46,674 nucleotides of DNA from an uncultured Prevotellaceae bacterium (GCA_947305005.1 CAMZCM010000018.1:1-46674); one strand, 5' to 3'; positions 34,053 through 42,996 are shown, counted from the first letter of the stretch. Notes: a model not told the origin generated them from the sequence alone. Numbers and translations: made by a program.

Positions 34053-34720
34053 TTGCTGAGCGTATCCATTCTATTCTTGATCAGTTATCCGAGGGTGTAC
34101 GTTTGGTCGCCGTTTCCAAATATCATCCTTCCGAGGCCATCCGTGAAGCTTATACGATTGGTCAACGTATCTTTGGAGAGAGTCATGCCCAAGAGCTACA
34201 GCGCAAGCATGAGGAATTGGCCGATCTCTCAGACATAGAATGGCATTTTATCGGTCACCTACAGACCAACAAGGTGAAATACATTGCTCCGTATGTTAAC
34301 CTCATTCACTCTGGTGATTCCCCTCACTTGCTCGCAGAAATCAACAAGCAAGCGCTGAAAGTCGGTCGAATCATCCCATGTCTATTACAACTCCATGTTG
34401 CACAGGAGGAAACGAAGTTCGGTTTTACCCCCGATGAGGCTATGCGCTATCTCGAAAGCGGTGAATGGCAATCTCTTAAAGGAGTACAATTAGCAGGTGT
34501 AATGGCTATGGCCTCAAATGTTGACGATGAGGAACGCATCCGCAACGAGTTCCATCAGGTTCATCATTTCTTCGACACTGTCAAACAGCAATTCTTTGCT
34601 GATAACGCTGCATTCAAAGAGATCTCTATGGGCATGTCAGATGACTGGCATATCGCCATCGATGAAAGTGCAACCCTCATCCGTCTCGGCACTTGCATTT
34701 TCGGAGAAAGGCAATATTAA
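34049..34720 (+). CDS. yggS: PLP homeostasis protein (YggS/PROSC family)
   Basis: This 223-aa single-domain alanine-racemase-like barrel has the PLP Schiff-base Lys24 in VRLVAVSKYHP, then IEWHFIGHLQTNKVKYIAPY (family signature) and the phosphate-binding end EISMGMSDDWHIAIDESATL plus IRLGTCIFGER. It buffers vitamin B6 and affects amino-acid pools; it is not a racemase. Confidence 0.96.
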   Translation: MIAERIHSILDQLSEGVRLVAVSKYHPSEAIREAYTIGQRIFGESHAQELQRKHEELADLSDIEWHFIGHLQTNKVKYIAPYVNLIHSGDSPHLLAEINKQALKVGRIIPCLLQLHVAQEETKFGFTPDEAMRYLESGEWQSLKGVQLAGVMAMASNVDDEERIRNEFHQVHHFFDTVKQQFFADNAAFKEISMGMSDDWHIAIDESATLIRLGTCIFGERQY

Positions 34721-34750
34721 TCTACTTATCCATTTTATTGTTCTATCTGT

Positions 34751-34791
34751 ACACGCATCAGACGAATCATCTGATGCGTGTATAATTTTTG
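34751..34791 (+). terminator. Intrinsic terminator after yggS
   Basis: ACACGCATCAGA (34751-34762) pairs with TCTGATGCGTGT (34770-34781), followed by ATAATTTTTG. Confidence 0.85.
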
Positions 34792-34824
34792 CTCATATTA
34801 TTTGTAAGTGTGCAAAAAACGCTA

Positions 34825-34832
34825 TACCTTTG
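34825..34832 (+). promoter_or_regulatory. -7 element (TACCTTTG) of the acyl-CoA synthetase pair
   Basis: TATACCTTTGCAC lies 70 bases before the ATG at 34902. Confidence 0.7.
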
Positions 34833-34901
34833 CACATGAAATTAGAAATTGTGCAAAAATCAACGAACATTCTTCAACTTTTATCCATATTTTAACATAC
34901 A

Positions 34902-36575
34902 ATGGACTGCCCAAGCTTAAACGCGATCATACAAGAAACGATTCAAAAAAACTGGGATTTGGATGCGCTCTCTGATTATGGAGCGCAGACATTTCGTTAT
35001 AAAGATGTTGCCCGCATTATTGAAAAGCTTCATATTATCCTTGAAGCTTCAGGTGTAGAGAAAGGCGACAAGGTGGCTATCTGCGGCAGGAACAGCGCCC
35101 GTTGGGGTATTGCCTTCTTGGCGACGTTGTCTTACGGTGCCGTTGCTGTTCCCATCCTGCATGAGTTCCACCCGGAACAGATTCACGACATCGTGAATCA
35201 TTCTGATGCCAAATTGCTCTTCGTAGGCGACCAGATTTGGCCTACCATCGACCCAGAGAAGATGCCCAAGTTAGAAGGTATCTTTGCCAACAGCAGCGAT
35301 GAATACCGTCTGCTACACGGACGCACAGAAAAAGTAGAGTATGCTCGCCAGAACCTCAACCGCCTATTCGGTGAGCGTTTCCCCATGAATTTTCGCGCGC
35401 GCGATATACATTATTACAATGATACCCCTGACGAGATGGCTGTGCTCAACTACACTAGTGGCACTACGTCCAACTCCAAGGGCGTGATGATTCCTTATCG
35501 CGCTCTCTGGAGCAACGTTGATTTCGCCCATCAGGTCTATGATGACCACGTGAAGCCGGGCGACAACATCGTGAGCATCCTACCCACAGCCCACATGTAT
35601 GGAATGGCGTTTGAGTTCCTCTATGAAATGACTCGTGGTGCCCACGTGACATTCCTCGGAAAAACGCCCTCTCCTACTGTTATGCTCAAGGCGTTCAGTG
35701 AACTCCGTCCAAAGGTGGTGATTGCCGTTCCTCTGCTGATTGAGAAGATTGTGCGCAAAGCTATCTTCCCGCAAATCAAAGCTCCTGCTATCCGCTTGGC
35801 CCTGATGACGCCATTGCTGCGTGACCGTATCAAGTTGAATATCCGCCGTCGTATGCAGAAAGCCTTTGGTGACAATTTCTTTGAGATTATTGTAGGTGGA
35901 GCCGCTATGAACCAGGATATTGAAGTATTCCTGAAAGGTATCGGATTCAACTATACCATCGGCTATGGTGCAACAGAGTGTGCTCCAATTATCAGCTATG
36001 CTCCATGGAACAAGTTCAAACAAGGATCCTGTGGCAAAGCAGCACCTCGCATGGAAATACGCATTGACAGCACTGACCCTGAACATGTTCCTGGTGAGAT
36101 TCTTGCACGCGGCATGAATGTCATGCTGGGCTATTACAAGAACGACGAGGCCACTGCTGTTACCCTTGACAAAGACGGTTGGTACCACACGGGCGACCTC
36201 GGTGTTATGGATGCTGAAGGCAACGTCTTTATCAAGGGACGTTCCAAGAACATGCTTCTTGGTGCCAACGGCCAGAATATCTACCCCGAGGAGATCGAGG
36301 ACAAGCTTTCATCACTTCCATACGTCACAGAATGTGTTGTCATTCAAAAGGAAGAAAAACTCTATGGTCTCGTCTATACTGATCCGGACGAACTGAAGAA
36401 AGCTCGTATCTCGCCAAAGGCGCTCAACGAAATCATGGAGCAGAATCGTATCCAACTGAACCAAATTGTGCCTATCTATTGTCGTCTGCAGGCCATCAAA
36501 CAAGTGCCTGAAGAATTTGAAAAGACACCGAAGAAGAGCATCAAGCGCTATAAATACATGAACTATCCTGTATGA
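34902..36575 (+). CDS. AMP-binding acyl-CoA synthetase-like protein, copy 1
   Basis: This 557-aa ANL-superfamily enzyme carries the core motifs: A3 YTSGTTSNSKGVM, A5 IGYGATECAPI, A7 DGWYHTGDLGV, A8 KGRSKNMLLGANGQNIYPEE and the A10 Lys in TPKKSIKRYKYMNYP. The sequence most resembles bacterial long-chain fatty-acid-CoA ligases, which activate fatty acids through acyl-AMP. There is no signal peptide. It overlaps by four bases with a second gene of identical length and about 70% identity by eye. Confidence 0.9.
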   Translation: MDCPSLNAIIQETIQKNWDLDALSDYGAQTFRYKDVARIIEKLHIILEASGVEKGDKVAICGRNSARWGIAFLATLSYGAVAVPILHEFHPEQIHDIVNHSDAKLLFVGDQIWPTIDPEKMPKLEGIFANSSDEYRLLHGRTEKVEYARQNLNRLFGERFPMNFRARDIHYYNDTPDEMAVLNYTSGTTSNSKGVMIPYRALWSNVDFAHQVYDDHVKPGDNIVSILPTAHMYGMAFEFLYEMTRGAHVTFLGKTPSPTVMLKAFSELRPKVVIAVPLLIEKIVRKAIFPQIKAPAIRLALMTPLLRDRIKLNIRRRMQKAFGDNFFEIIVGGAAMNQDIEVFLKGIGFNYTIGYGATECAPIISYAPWNKFKQGSCGKAAPRMEIRIDSTDPEHVPGEILARGMNVMLGYYKNDEATAVTLDKDGWYHTGDLGVMDAEGNVFIKGRSKNMLLGANGQNIYPEEIEDKLSSLPYVTECVVIQKEEKLYGLVYTDPDELKKARISPKALNEIMEQNRIQLNQIVPIYCRLQAIKQVPEEFEKTPKKSIKRYKYMNYPV

Positions 36576-38245
36576 TAACAGAGCCTAAAAGTTTCAACGC
36601 CTGCATTCAAGAAAGCCTGCAAAAGCACTGGGATCTTGATGCCCTCACCGACTACGGTGTGCAGACCTTCCAATACAAGGATGTTGCTCGTATCATCGAG
36701 AAATTACACATCATCTTTGACATTTGCGGCGTTCAGCATGGCGACAAGGTCGCTATCTGCGGGCGTAACAGTGCACGTTGGGGTATCACCTTCCTGGCTA
36801 CCCTCACCTACGGTGCTGTTGCCGTGCCAATCCTCAATGAGTTTCACCCTGAGCAGATTCAGGATATCGTCAACCATTCTGAAGCCAAACTTCTTTTTGT
36901 GGGCGATATCGTATGGCCGAAACTAAACCCTGACAAGATGCCAAATCTGGAAGGCATCTTTGGCATTACCAATGAGGAGTACTCTTTGCTTGTCGGGCGT
37001 ACGGAAAAGGTTCGCTTTTCACGTGAGAACCTTAATCGCCTCTTTGGAGAGAAATTCCCGGTCAACTTCCGCAAGAAACATATCCAATACTATATCGACA
37101 AGCCTGATGAATTGGCTGTGCTCAATTACACCAGCGGCACCACATCTAACTCCAAGGCTGTCATGCTACCCTTCCGCGCATTGTGGAGCAACACCGACTT
37201 TGCCATTGATGTTCTCAAATTGAACCCTGGTGACAAGGTTCTCTCTATGCTCCCGATGGCACACATGTACGGTCTTACTTTTGAATTCCTTTTTGAATTC
37301 ATGTGTGGCGTACATATCTATTTCTTGTCCAAGAGTCCCTCACCAGCTGTACTGATGGGTGCTTTTGCCAATATTAAGCCACGACTGATCATCGCCGTTC
37401 CACTCATCATTGAAAAAGTCGTGCGCAAGGCTGTGCTGCCTAAGTTACAGACACCCGCCGTGAAACTTGCCCTCCACACTCCATTCCTACGCGAACGTGT
37501 CAAGGCTGAGGTATGTCATAAATTACAAGCTGCTTTTGGTGGCAACTTCATTGAGATTGTTGTTGGAGGAGCTGCTTTCAGCCAAGACATTGAAACGGTG
37601 CTTCACGACATCAATTTCAATTACACCGTTGGGTACGGCACCACCGAGTGTGCCCCCCTCATCGGTTACTCCAGTTGGGACACCTTCAAGCAAGGCTCCT
37701 GCGGACGTCCCGTCCATCGTATGGAAGTGCGCATAGACAGCGTCGATCCGCAGAAAGTCATCGGTGAGATTCTCGTTCGTGGCATGAACGTCATGCTGGG
37801 TTATTACAAGAACGATGAGGCCACAACTGCCACCCTTGACAAGGACGGCTGGTACCACACAGGCGACCTCGGCGTGATAGATGCAGAAGGCAACATTTTC
37901 ATCAAGGGACGCTCCAAGAATATGCTCCTTGGCGCCAACGGCCAGAACATCTATCCTGAGGAGATTGAGGACAAACTGGGTGCCCTACCCTATGTCACCG
38001 AGTGCGTCGTCATCCAACATGACCAAAAGCTTTACGGCCTCGTCTATTCCGATCCGGAAGAGGTGAAGGCAGGAGGTCTGTCTGATGCTATGCTTGAGGC
38101 TCAGATGGAAGAGAACCGCCAACAACTCAACCAGCTTGTTCCATCCTATGCCCGTGTACACGCAATCAAGCTCGTCCCCGAGGAGTTTGAAAAGACTCCG
38201 AAGAAGAGCATTCGACGCTACAAATACATGAACTATCCTGTATAA
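36572..38245 (+). CDS. AMP-binding acyl-CoA synthetase-like protein, copy 2
   Basis: This 557-aa tandem paralogue starts inside the stop of copy 1 (ATGA). Motifs are VLNYTSGTTSNSKAVM (the P-loop Gly after Lys is Ala here), VGYGTTECAPL, DGWYHTGDLGV, KGRSKNMLLGANGQNIYPEE and TPKKSIRRYKYMNYP. Differences from copy 1 cluster in residues about 200-330, the acyl-pocket region, so the two may prefer different acids. It could also be an acyl-ACP or aryl-acid ligase; the substrate is not evident from sequence. Confidence 0.9.
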   Translation: MITEPKSFNACIQESLQKHWDLDALTDYGVQTFQYKDVARIIEKLHIIFDICGVQHGDKVAICGRNSARWGITFLATLTYGAVAVPILNEFHPEQIQDIVNHSEAKLLFVGDIVWPKLNPDKMPNLEGIFGITNEEYSLLVGRTEKVRFSRENLNRLFGEKFPVNFRKKHIQYYIDKPDELAVLNYTSGTTSNSKAVMLPFRALWSNTDFAIDVLKLNPGDKVLSMLPMAHMYGLTFEFLFEFMCGVHIYFLSKSPSPAVLMGAFANIKPRLIIAVPLIIEKVVRKAVLPKLQTPAVKLALHTPFLRERVKAEVCHKLQAAFGGNFIEIVVGGAAFSQDIETVLHDINFNYTVGYGTTECAPLIGYSSWDTFKQGSCGRPVHRMEVRIDSVDPQKVIGEILVRGMNVMLGYYKNDEATTATLDKDGWYHTGDLGVIDAEGNIFIKGRSKNMLLGANGQNIYPEEIEDKLGALPYVTECVVIQHDQKLYGLVYSDPEEVKAGGLSDAMLEAQMEENRQQLNQLVPSYARVHAIKLVPEEFEKTPKKSIRRYKYMNYPV

Positions 38246-38246
38246 C

Positions 38247-38284
38247 GACAAATGCGGAGAGTTTTCTCCGCATTTGTCTTTTTC
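38247..38284 (+). terminator. Intrinsic terminator after the acyl-CoA synthetase pair
   Basis: A 14-bp stem GACAAATGCGGAGA (38247-38260) / TCTCCGCATTTGTC (38265-38278), with a GTTT loop and a TTTTTC tail. Confidence 0.9.
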
Positions 38285-38306
38285 GTATAATCTATCATAA
38301 AGGGTT

Positions 38307-38438
38307 ATGAATAAATTTATCTGCATTGTCGCTCTGTCACTTTTCTGCGTTTCCCGCTCATGGGGAGCCGATGTAGATCATGAAAGCTGGACCTGTTTAT
38401 CTATTTTACCTCATTCACCAGCTCCTTTCCCTCACTAA
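38307..38438 (+). CDS. Possible remnant of a secreted protein gene (43 codons)
   Basis: The ORF starts ATG 38307 and ends TAA at 38436-38438. The first 21 residues (MNKFICIVALSLFCVSRSWG) form a good signal peptide followed by ADVDHESWT; the rest overlaps the 3' end of the convergent ldhA-like gene in antisense and looks random. It may be the 5' stump of a secreted-protein gene truncated by rearrangement. No promoter was seen and a terminator lies just upstream, so expression is doubtful. Confidence 0.3.
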   Translation: MNKFICIVALSLFCVSRSWGADVDHESWTCLSILPHSPAPFPH

Positions 38439-39399
38439 AGTCGAGGATATTTTGGAGAGTGGTGACTGCGATGTTATGAGTGGCTTCGCGCGTAAAAAAT
38501 GCCTGATGTGAGGTAACGATGACATTCGGCATCATCAACAGCAAGGCAAGTTTGTCGTCATCAATCATCTTGTCCGAACGGTCCTCATAGAAGTAGTTAG
38601 CTTCTTCCTCATACACGTCAAGAGCAGCCGATCCAATCTGATGAGAGCGCAAGCCATCAATGAGGTCTGCTGTTTTAATCAGTTTTCCACGGCCTGTATT
38701 GATAATCATCACACCGAACTTCATTTTCGTAATGGAATCGCTATTGATGATGAACTTCGTCTCTTCTGTCAACGGACAGTGTAGAGAAATGATATCCGAC
38801 TGTTCGTATAGTTCATCCAAAGTCACGACTTTTACCTGATGTTCCTTGGCAAACGCCTCGTCAGGATAGAGGTCGTAGGCCAACACATTCATTCCGAAGC
38901 CACGCAGTATCTTGATGAGCTCTTTCGCAATCTTTCCCATACCAATAAGTCCCACGGTTTTTCCATACATATCAAAACCGAGCAGACCGCCCAACCTAAA
39001 GTTACCTTCACGGGTTCGATAGACAGATCGATATACCTTACGGTTCAGTGCCAACATCAGCGTGACAGCGTACTCTGCCACCGCATGAGGAGAATAGGCT
39101 GGCACACGAACTACACGAATGCCATATTCTTGTGCGGCACGGACATCTACGTTATTGAAACCGGCACAGCGCAAGGCGATTAACTTCACGCCATAGCCAG
39201 CCATGCGTTCTATTACATTAGCGTCACACTCGGCATTGACGAAGATACACACAGCCATAGCTCCCTGTGTCAATGAAACAGTGTTCAAGCTGAGCCGCTC
39301 CTTATAATACTGAATCTCGAATCCGAAGTCCTGATTCACCTTAGAGAAAGTCTCGCGATCATAACTCTTCGCGTCGAAAAATGCAATTCGTATTGACAT
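38401..39399 (-). CDS. ldhA: D-isomer 2-hydroxyacid dehydrogenase (D-lactate dehydrogenase-like)
   Basis: This 332-aa protein starts MSIRIAFFDAKSYDRETFSK, the LdhA-type beginning. The substrate-binding stretch has LIALRCAGFNNVDV and VVRVPAYSPHAVAEYAVTLM; the NAD-binding Rossmann loop is VGLIGMGKIAKELI. Catalytic residues lie in MIINTGRGKLIKTADL (Arg), YEEEANYFYED (Glu region) and NVIVTSHQAFFTREA (His). It should reduce pyruvate to D-lactate with NADH as a fermentative electron sink, though related enzymes take other 2-ketoacids. Confidence 0.92.
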   Translation of the reverse strand: MSIRIAFFDAKSYDRETFSKVNQDFGFEIQYYKERLSLNTVSLTQGAMAVCIFVNAECDANVIERMAGYGVKLIALRCAGFNNVDVRAAQEYGIRVVRVPAYSPHAVAEYAVTLMLALNRKVYRSVYRTREGNFRLGGLLGFDMYGKTVGLIGMGKIAKELIKILRGFGMNVLAYDLYPDEAFAKEHQVKVVTLDELYEQSDIISLHCPLTEETKFIINSDSITKMKFGVMIINTGRGKLIKTADLIDGLRSHQIGSAALDVYEEEANYFYEDRSDKMIDDDKLALLLMMPNVIVTSHQAFFTREATHNIAVTTLQNILDFSEGKELVNEVK

Positions 39400-39483
39400 A
39401 TTGTTCTATTTAGAATTAGTTAGTTCAATCGTAAAAGTCTTCTATAAAAACACTAATCTGAAACCTATCAACAGGCGACGGAG

Positions 39484-40494
39484 TCATCGTCCTAAGATGT
39501 ATTTCACCTTTGATGCATCACGTGGCTTTGCTGCGGGCTGTTCGTCTGGATATCCGATCGCGATTACATAGAGAAGTTTGTAATCCTCAGGGATGTCAAG
39601 GCTATCACGGAAAGCCTTAGCTTTCTCGTCAGTTGTGAGGAAACGTATTGGTCCCGTCTGAATACAGGTTCCGAGCCCCAATGACTGAGCAGCTAACATC
39701 ATATTCTGACCCATCAGGCCAGCATCAAGGTCGAAGCGTCCATTTGACGGAGCACAGACACAAATGAGGTTCGGTGCATTGCGGCACATATCTTTTACAT
39801 CGGCCATCAATTTCTGATCTTCAATGATTCGCACAGCCCAGTTCTGTCGGTTCATCGCACTTGGAGCATTAATGCCGGCCTGTGCTACGGTCTCTAACTT
39901 CTCATGTTCAACAGGCTTGTCAAGATATTTGCGAACCGAGCGACGTGCCATTATGTTACTCAGTACAGGATTCATATCCATCTGTATGTCTGCCTCAATA
40001 GCAGCAACCTCATCGCGTGACTCATAGCGTTTGATGACCTTACCGTCGCGACCTATGAGGAACTTGGTGAAATTCCATTTGATGTCACCACCACCAACTT
40101 GTGCCTTCAACCATGTATAAAGAGGAGCTGCATTCCTGCCGTTCACATCAATCTTGTCAAACTGCGGAAACTGGATGTTGAAGTTGGCAGTGCAGAACTG
40201 ATGAATCTCTTCAATCGTGCCAGGGGCCTGCTGTCCGAACTGGTTACAGGGGAAGTCAAGAATCTCTAAGCCATCGTTACGATACTTCTCATACAGAGTC
40301 TCCAAATCCTTGTACTGTGGAGTGAATCCACAACGAGTAGCCGTATTCACAATCAGCAACATCTTGCCCTTGTAGTTAGAGAGTAAAACCTCCTGACCAG
40401 CTCCATCCTTTACTTTGAAATCATACACATTTTGTGCCGATATCGATAACACGCCTACCATTGTCAATAGGCAAGGAACAATCAATCTTTTCAT
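39484..40494 (-). CDS. Secreted glutathione peroxidase-nitroreductase fusion
   Basis: From ATG 40494 this is 336 aa. A signal peptide (MKRLIVPCLLTMVGVLSISA) leads into a full glutathione-peroxidase-type domain (about 22-172): IVNTATRCGFTPQYKDLETL with peroxidatic Cys55, ILDFPCNQFGQQAPGT, and IKWNFTKFLIGRDG. A nitroreductase domain follows (about 177-336): MARRSVRKYLDKPV (FMN phosphate contacts), INAPSAMNRQNWAVRI, AGLMGQNMMLAAQSLGLGTC. The linker is only about five residues. Peroxide reduction could be driven by flavin chemistry in one chain outside the cytoplasm; this is inference. The frame is also open from 40545. Confidence 0.9.
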   Translation of the reverse strand: MKRLIVPCLLTMVGVLSISAQNVYDFKVKDGAGQEVLLSNYKGKMLLIVNTATRCGFTPQYKDLETLYEKYRNDGLEILDFPCNQFGQQAPGTIEEIHQFCTANFNIQFPQFDKIDVNGRNAAPLYTWLKAQVGGGDIKWNFTKFLIGRDGKVIKRYESRDEVAAIEADIQMDMNPVLSNIMARRSVRKYLDKPVEHEKLETVAQAGINAPSAMNRQNWAVRIIEDQKLMADVKDMCRNAPNLICVCAPSNGRFDLDAGLMGQNMMLAAQSLGLGTCIQTGPIRFLTTDEKAKAFRDSLDIPEDYKLLYVIAIGYPDEQPAAKPRDASKVKYILGR

Positions 40495-40521
40495 ATAAAT
40501 CTTATCCATAATATGTATTAA

Positions 40522-40532
40522 TTGTTCAACAA
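40522..40532. promoter_or_regulatory. Odd palindrome TTGTTCAACAA upstream of the fusion gene
   Basis: An 11-bp dyad, TTGTT-C-AACAA, 28 bases upstream of ATG 40494. No TAnnTTTG element was found for this gene. The dyad could be an operator, but nothing else supports it. Confidence 0.25.
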
Positions 40533-40630
40533 TAGAACATCTCATGCAATCAGTGAAAATATAAATAATTCTTAGGTCCCTATCTTTATGTAATCGAACA
40601 GGTTAATAGTTTCATAGGTTCTTCCATCCG

Positions 40631-41920
40631 CTATAGCTGTGTCAGTTGGAAATTACGCCAGAGGACCTTGATATCATTTCCGTCGTGGATTTGCAGCATA
40701 ATACGTCCGGGTGTATTGCCAATGAATTCATCTTCCAGATCTGCCATTGGGACAGCATTCAACCATGTCTGGATATGATTTCCTTCAACGCGCAAACGCA
40801 GCGTATTCCATTCTCCTTCCTTCAAAGCATCCTCCTTCTCGTCTGGAATCTGCTGGAGCCAGCCACGACCATACGACTCGTAGATGCCACCTGTATCGCT
40901 ACCCTTGGGAGCCACTTCGCACTGCCATCCATGAACGGTGTTGAAGCCTTCTATGAAAGAATGGAAGAAAAGGCCGCTATTGCCGTTACTCTCCTGCTTG
41001 AACTCGAGGGTGAGGTCAAAATCCTTATAGTATTTGCGTGTGCAGAGGTAGCCATACTGCTTATTGTCGCCATTCTCAGTGACCAGATTGCCATCCTCAT
41101 CCACACTCCATTTGCCATCACCAAAAGGTTCCCATCCTGTGAGGTCCTTGCCATTGAAGAGACTCTCAGTCTGACCACCTTTATGAGGAAGAGGACGAAT
41201 CTTGATATTCTTAAACGATGCGGGATCACCATGATCCTGCAGGCAGATAACGCCTTCGTTAGCAAGACCGTATTCAGGAGCATGAGCCCATTTTCCACTA
41301 CCCTTCCGCTCAAACCAATCATCGGTCCACGCCTCGAACTCCAGAATCTTCTCGCCATTCAGCCAGTGCTCTACATGGCCATTGTCAAAAATAATCTTCG
41401 AGGTGTTCCACTCGCCCACAGGATTGACATGCATCTTGGAGTTATCGGGCAGGTGCATCGCGTAGTCCACGCCCAGTTTCTGCCATTCCTCAAGTTGATC
41501 GGGAGCATTTACTTCCTCCCAGCCCTCGTTGTCAATCAGCTGGTATTCAGGACCCGTCACATAAGGAACTGCAAAGGCGGGATTTTCCACGACATGGTAC
41601 AGCATACCACTGTTACCGCCATGCGTCAGCTTCCAGTCCCATGTAAGTTCAAAGTCAGCAAACTTGCGCTTCGTAACGATATAGCCGGCGTCATCAGCGC
41701 CTTCGCCACTGGCTTGGATACATCCATCTACAACCCTCCATCCGTTGGAGAGAACCGTATCGTTGAAATTACACCACTCGGAGAGATCCTGACCATTGAA
41801 CAGCAGTATCCATCCTTCTTTTTCCTCACTCTTTGTCAGCGTATTGTCTTTCGGCTGACAAGAAGTGAAAAGGCCGCACATTGCAGCTAAAGTTAAGAGC
41901 ATCAGATTTGTTTTTCTCAT
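40631..41920 (-). CDS. Lipoprotein with two DUF1080 (3-keto-disaccharide hydrolase-like) domains
   Basis: This 429-aa lipoprotein (MRKTNLMLLTLAAMCGLFTSC) has two tandem DUF1080 beta-sandwich domains. The first (about 35-250) starts GWILLFNGQDLSEWCNF and contains FELTWDWKLTHGGNSGMLYH. The second (about 258-429) starts ESLFNGKDLTGWEPFGDGKW and contains FDLTLEFKQESNGNSGLFFH and GEWNTLRLRVEGNHIQTWLN. DUF1080 domains have a laminarin-lectin/LamG-like fold, and members act in the 3-keto-glycoside route. It starts 33 bases after the GH43 stop and is co-transcribed with it. Confidence 0.9.
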   Translation of the reverse strand: MRKTNLMLLTLAAMCGLFTSCQPKDNTLTKSEEKEGWILLFNGQDLSEWCNFNDTVLSNGWRVVDGCIQASGEGADDAGYIVTKRKFADFELTWDWKLTHGGNSGMLYHVVENPAFAVPYVTGPEYQLIDNEGWEEVNAPDQLEEWQKLGVDYAMHLPDNSKMHVNPVGEWNTSKIIFDNGHVEHWLNGEKILEFEAWTDDWFERKGSGKWAHAPEYGLANEGVICLQDHGDPASFKNIKIRPLPHKGGQTESLFNGKDLTGWEPFGDGKWSVDEDGNLVTENGDNKQYGYLCTRKYYKDFDLTLEFKQESNGNSGLFFHSFIEGFNTVHGWQCEVAPKGSDTGGIYESYGRGWLQQIPDEKEDALKEGEWNTLRLRVEGNHIQTWLNAVPMADLEDEFIGNTPGRIMLQIHDGNDIKVLWRNFQLTQL

Positions 41921-41953
41921 TGTCGTATTAAGTTGATGATGATGAAAAATTCT

Positions 41954-42976
41954 CTAAATCACAGGCCAGCCATTCTCATCCCATTGGATCCGACGCAGGA
42001 TTAACTGAGCTGCGCCGTTCTGGGTAGCACTATAACCATGGCAAATGAAGATGTCTTCACCGTTATAAGTATAAGCCGCACAATGTCCGGCCGCCTCATA
42101 TTCTCGCTTGTCACCCTCTATAACAATTCTGCCACCACCTTGAAGCATCTTTTTTCCATTGTCATCCACATAAGGACCTGCCACAGACTTACTACGTCCT
42201 ACCGCTACCCGATAAGTGCTTTTGGCGCCACGACAACAGTAGTCCCATGAGACAAAGAGATAATAATAACCGTCATGCCGGAAGATGAATGGAGCCTCAA
42301 TAGCATTTGTTCCTGCATATTTAGATGTCGGATTGGGCTCAGCAGGCTTGAAGTTCGGCGCATAACGACGAGCGATTATCGTAGGACGTTCGCCTGTAGC
42401 AACATGCAAGGTGCTGTCCAACCGAATAAGTTGAATACCGTCCCAGAACGAGCCCCACACCAGCCATGGATTGTCCTCTTCATCAATGATGATATTGGGG
42501 TCAATGGCATTCCATTTATCACGTTTTTCGCGAGAGCAGACAATGCAACCCTCATCATTCCATGTGGGCGACGAAAGTGAACGTGTAGAAAGGAGACCTA
42601 TAGCAGATCCATTCTTTCCAAATGTGGAACAGCTGTAGGTCATCCACCAACGGCCGTGCCATCGGAGGATATCAGGTGCCCATACATGACTCTTGAAGCC
42701 AGGCACCGAATCATGAGCCCATTTCGGTATGACTGTCATCACAGGCTCCCGCAACAACGTCCATGTCTCTCTGTTTGTAGAAGTGAAATGTTGGATACCA
42801 ACGCCAGTACCATACAGGTGGTATACTCCATTCTCATAGGCCATTACAGGATCGTGAATCAAAGGTGTCATCTGTGCCTTCACAGAATTGCAACCAACAA
42901 GTAATGCCATCATCAGAATGCCTACAAATCTACCCTTTAATGGGAATGGAAATGCGATATGATCTTTTTGTAACAT
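41954..42976 (-). CDS. GH43 arabinanase-like enzyme, intact lipoprotein copy
   Basis: From ATG 42976 this is 340 aa. The lipoprotein-like signal (FVGILMMALLVGCNSVKAQ) is followed by a five-bladed GH43 propeller: base Asp in LIHDPVMAYENG, modulating Asp in WNAIDPNIIIDEED and acid Glu in TNAIEAPFIFRHDG. It probably cleaves alpha-L-arabinan or arabinose side chains. It is the intact paralogue of the GH43 at 3632-4663. The frame is open 11 codons further, but the promoter element at 42997-43004 lies in that extension. It is the first gene of the operon with the DUF1080 lipoprotein. Confidence 0.93.
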   Translation of the reverse strand: MLQKDHIAFPFPLKGRFVGILMMALLVGCNSVKAQMTPLIHDPVMAYENGVYHLYGTGVGIQHFTSTNRETWTLLREPVMTVIPKWAHDSVPGFKSHVWAPDILRWHGRWWMTYSCSTFGKNGSAIGLLSTRSLSSPTWNDEGCIVCSREKRDKWNAIDPNIIIDEEDNPWLVWGSFWDGIQLIRLDSTLHVATGERPTIIARRYAPNFKPAEPNPTSKYAGTNAIEAPFIFRHDGYYYLFVSWDYCCRGAKSTYRVAVGRSKSVAGPYVDDNGKKMLQGGGRIVIEGDKREYEAAGHCAAYTYNGEDIFICHGYSATQNGAAQLILRRIQWDENGWPVI

Positions 42977-42996
42977 GATTCCTTCATATTTTGTCG

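Noticed and set aside
35580..36188. 202-aa minus-strand ORF inside the first acyl-CoA synthetase
   Set aside because: Antisense shadow of conserved ANL motifs, mirrored by a similar shadow in the paralogue (37523-37858).
40646..41890. 414-aa plus-strand ORF opposite the DUF1080 gene
   Set aside because: It is fully antisense to a gene with clear domains. Its translation has no recognisable motif and is rich in residues expected from reading the complement.
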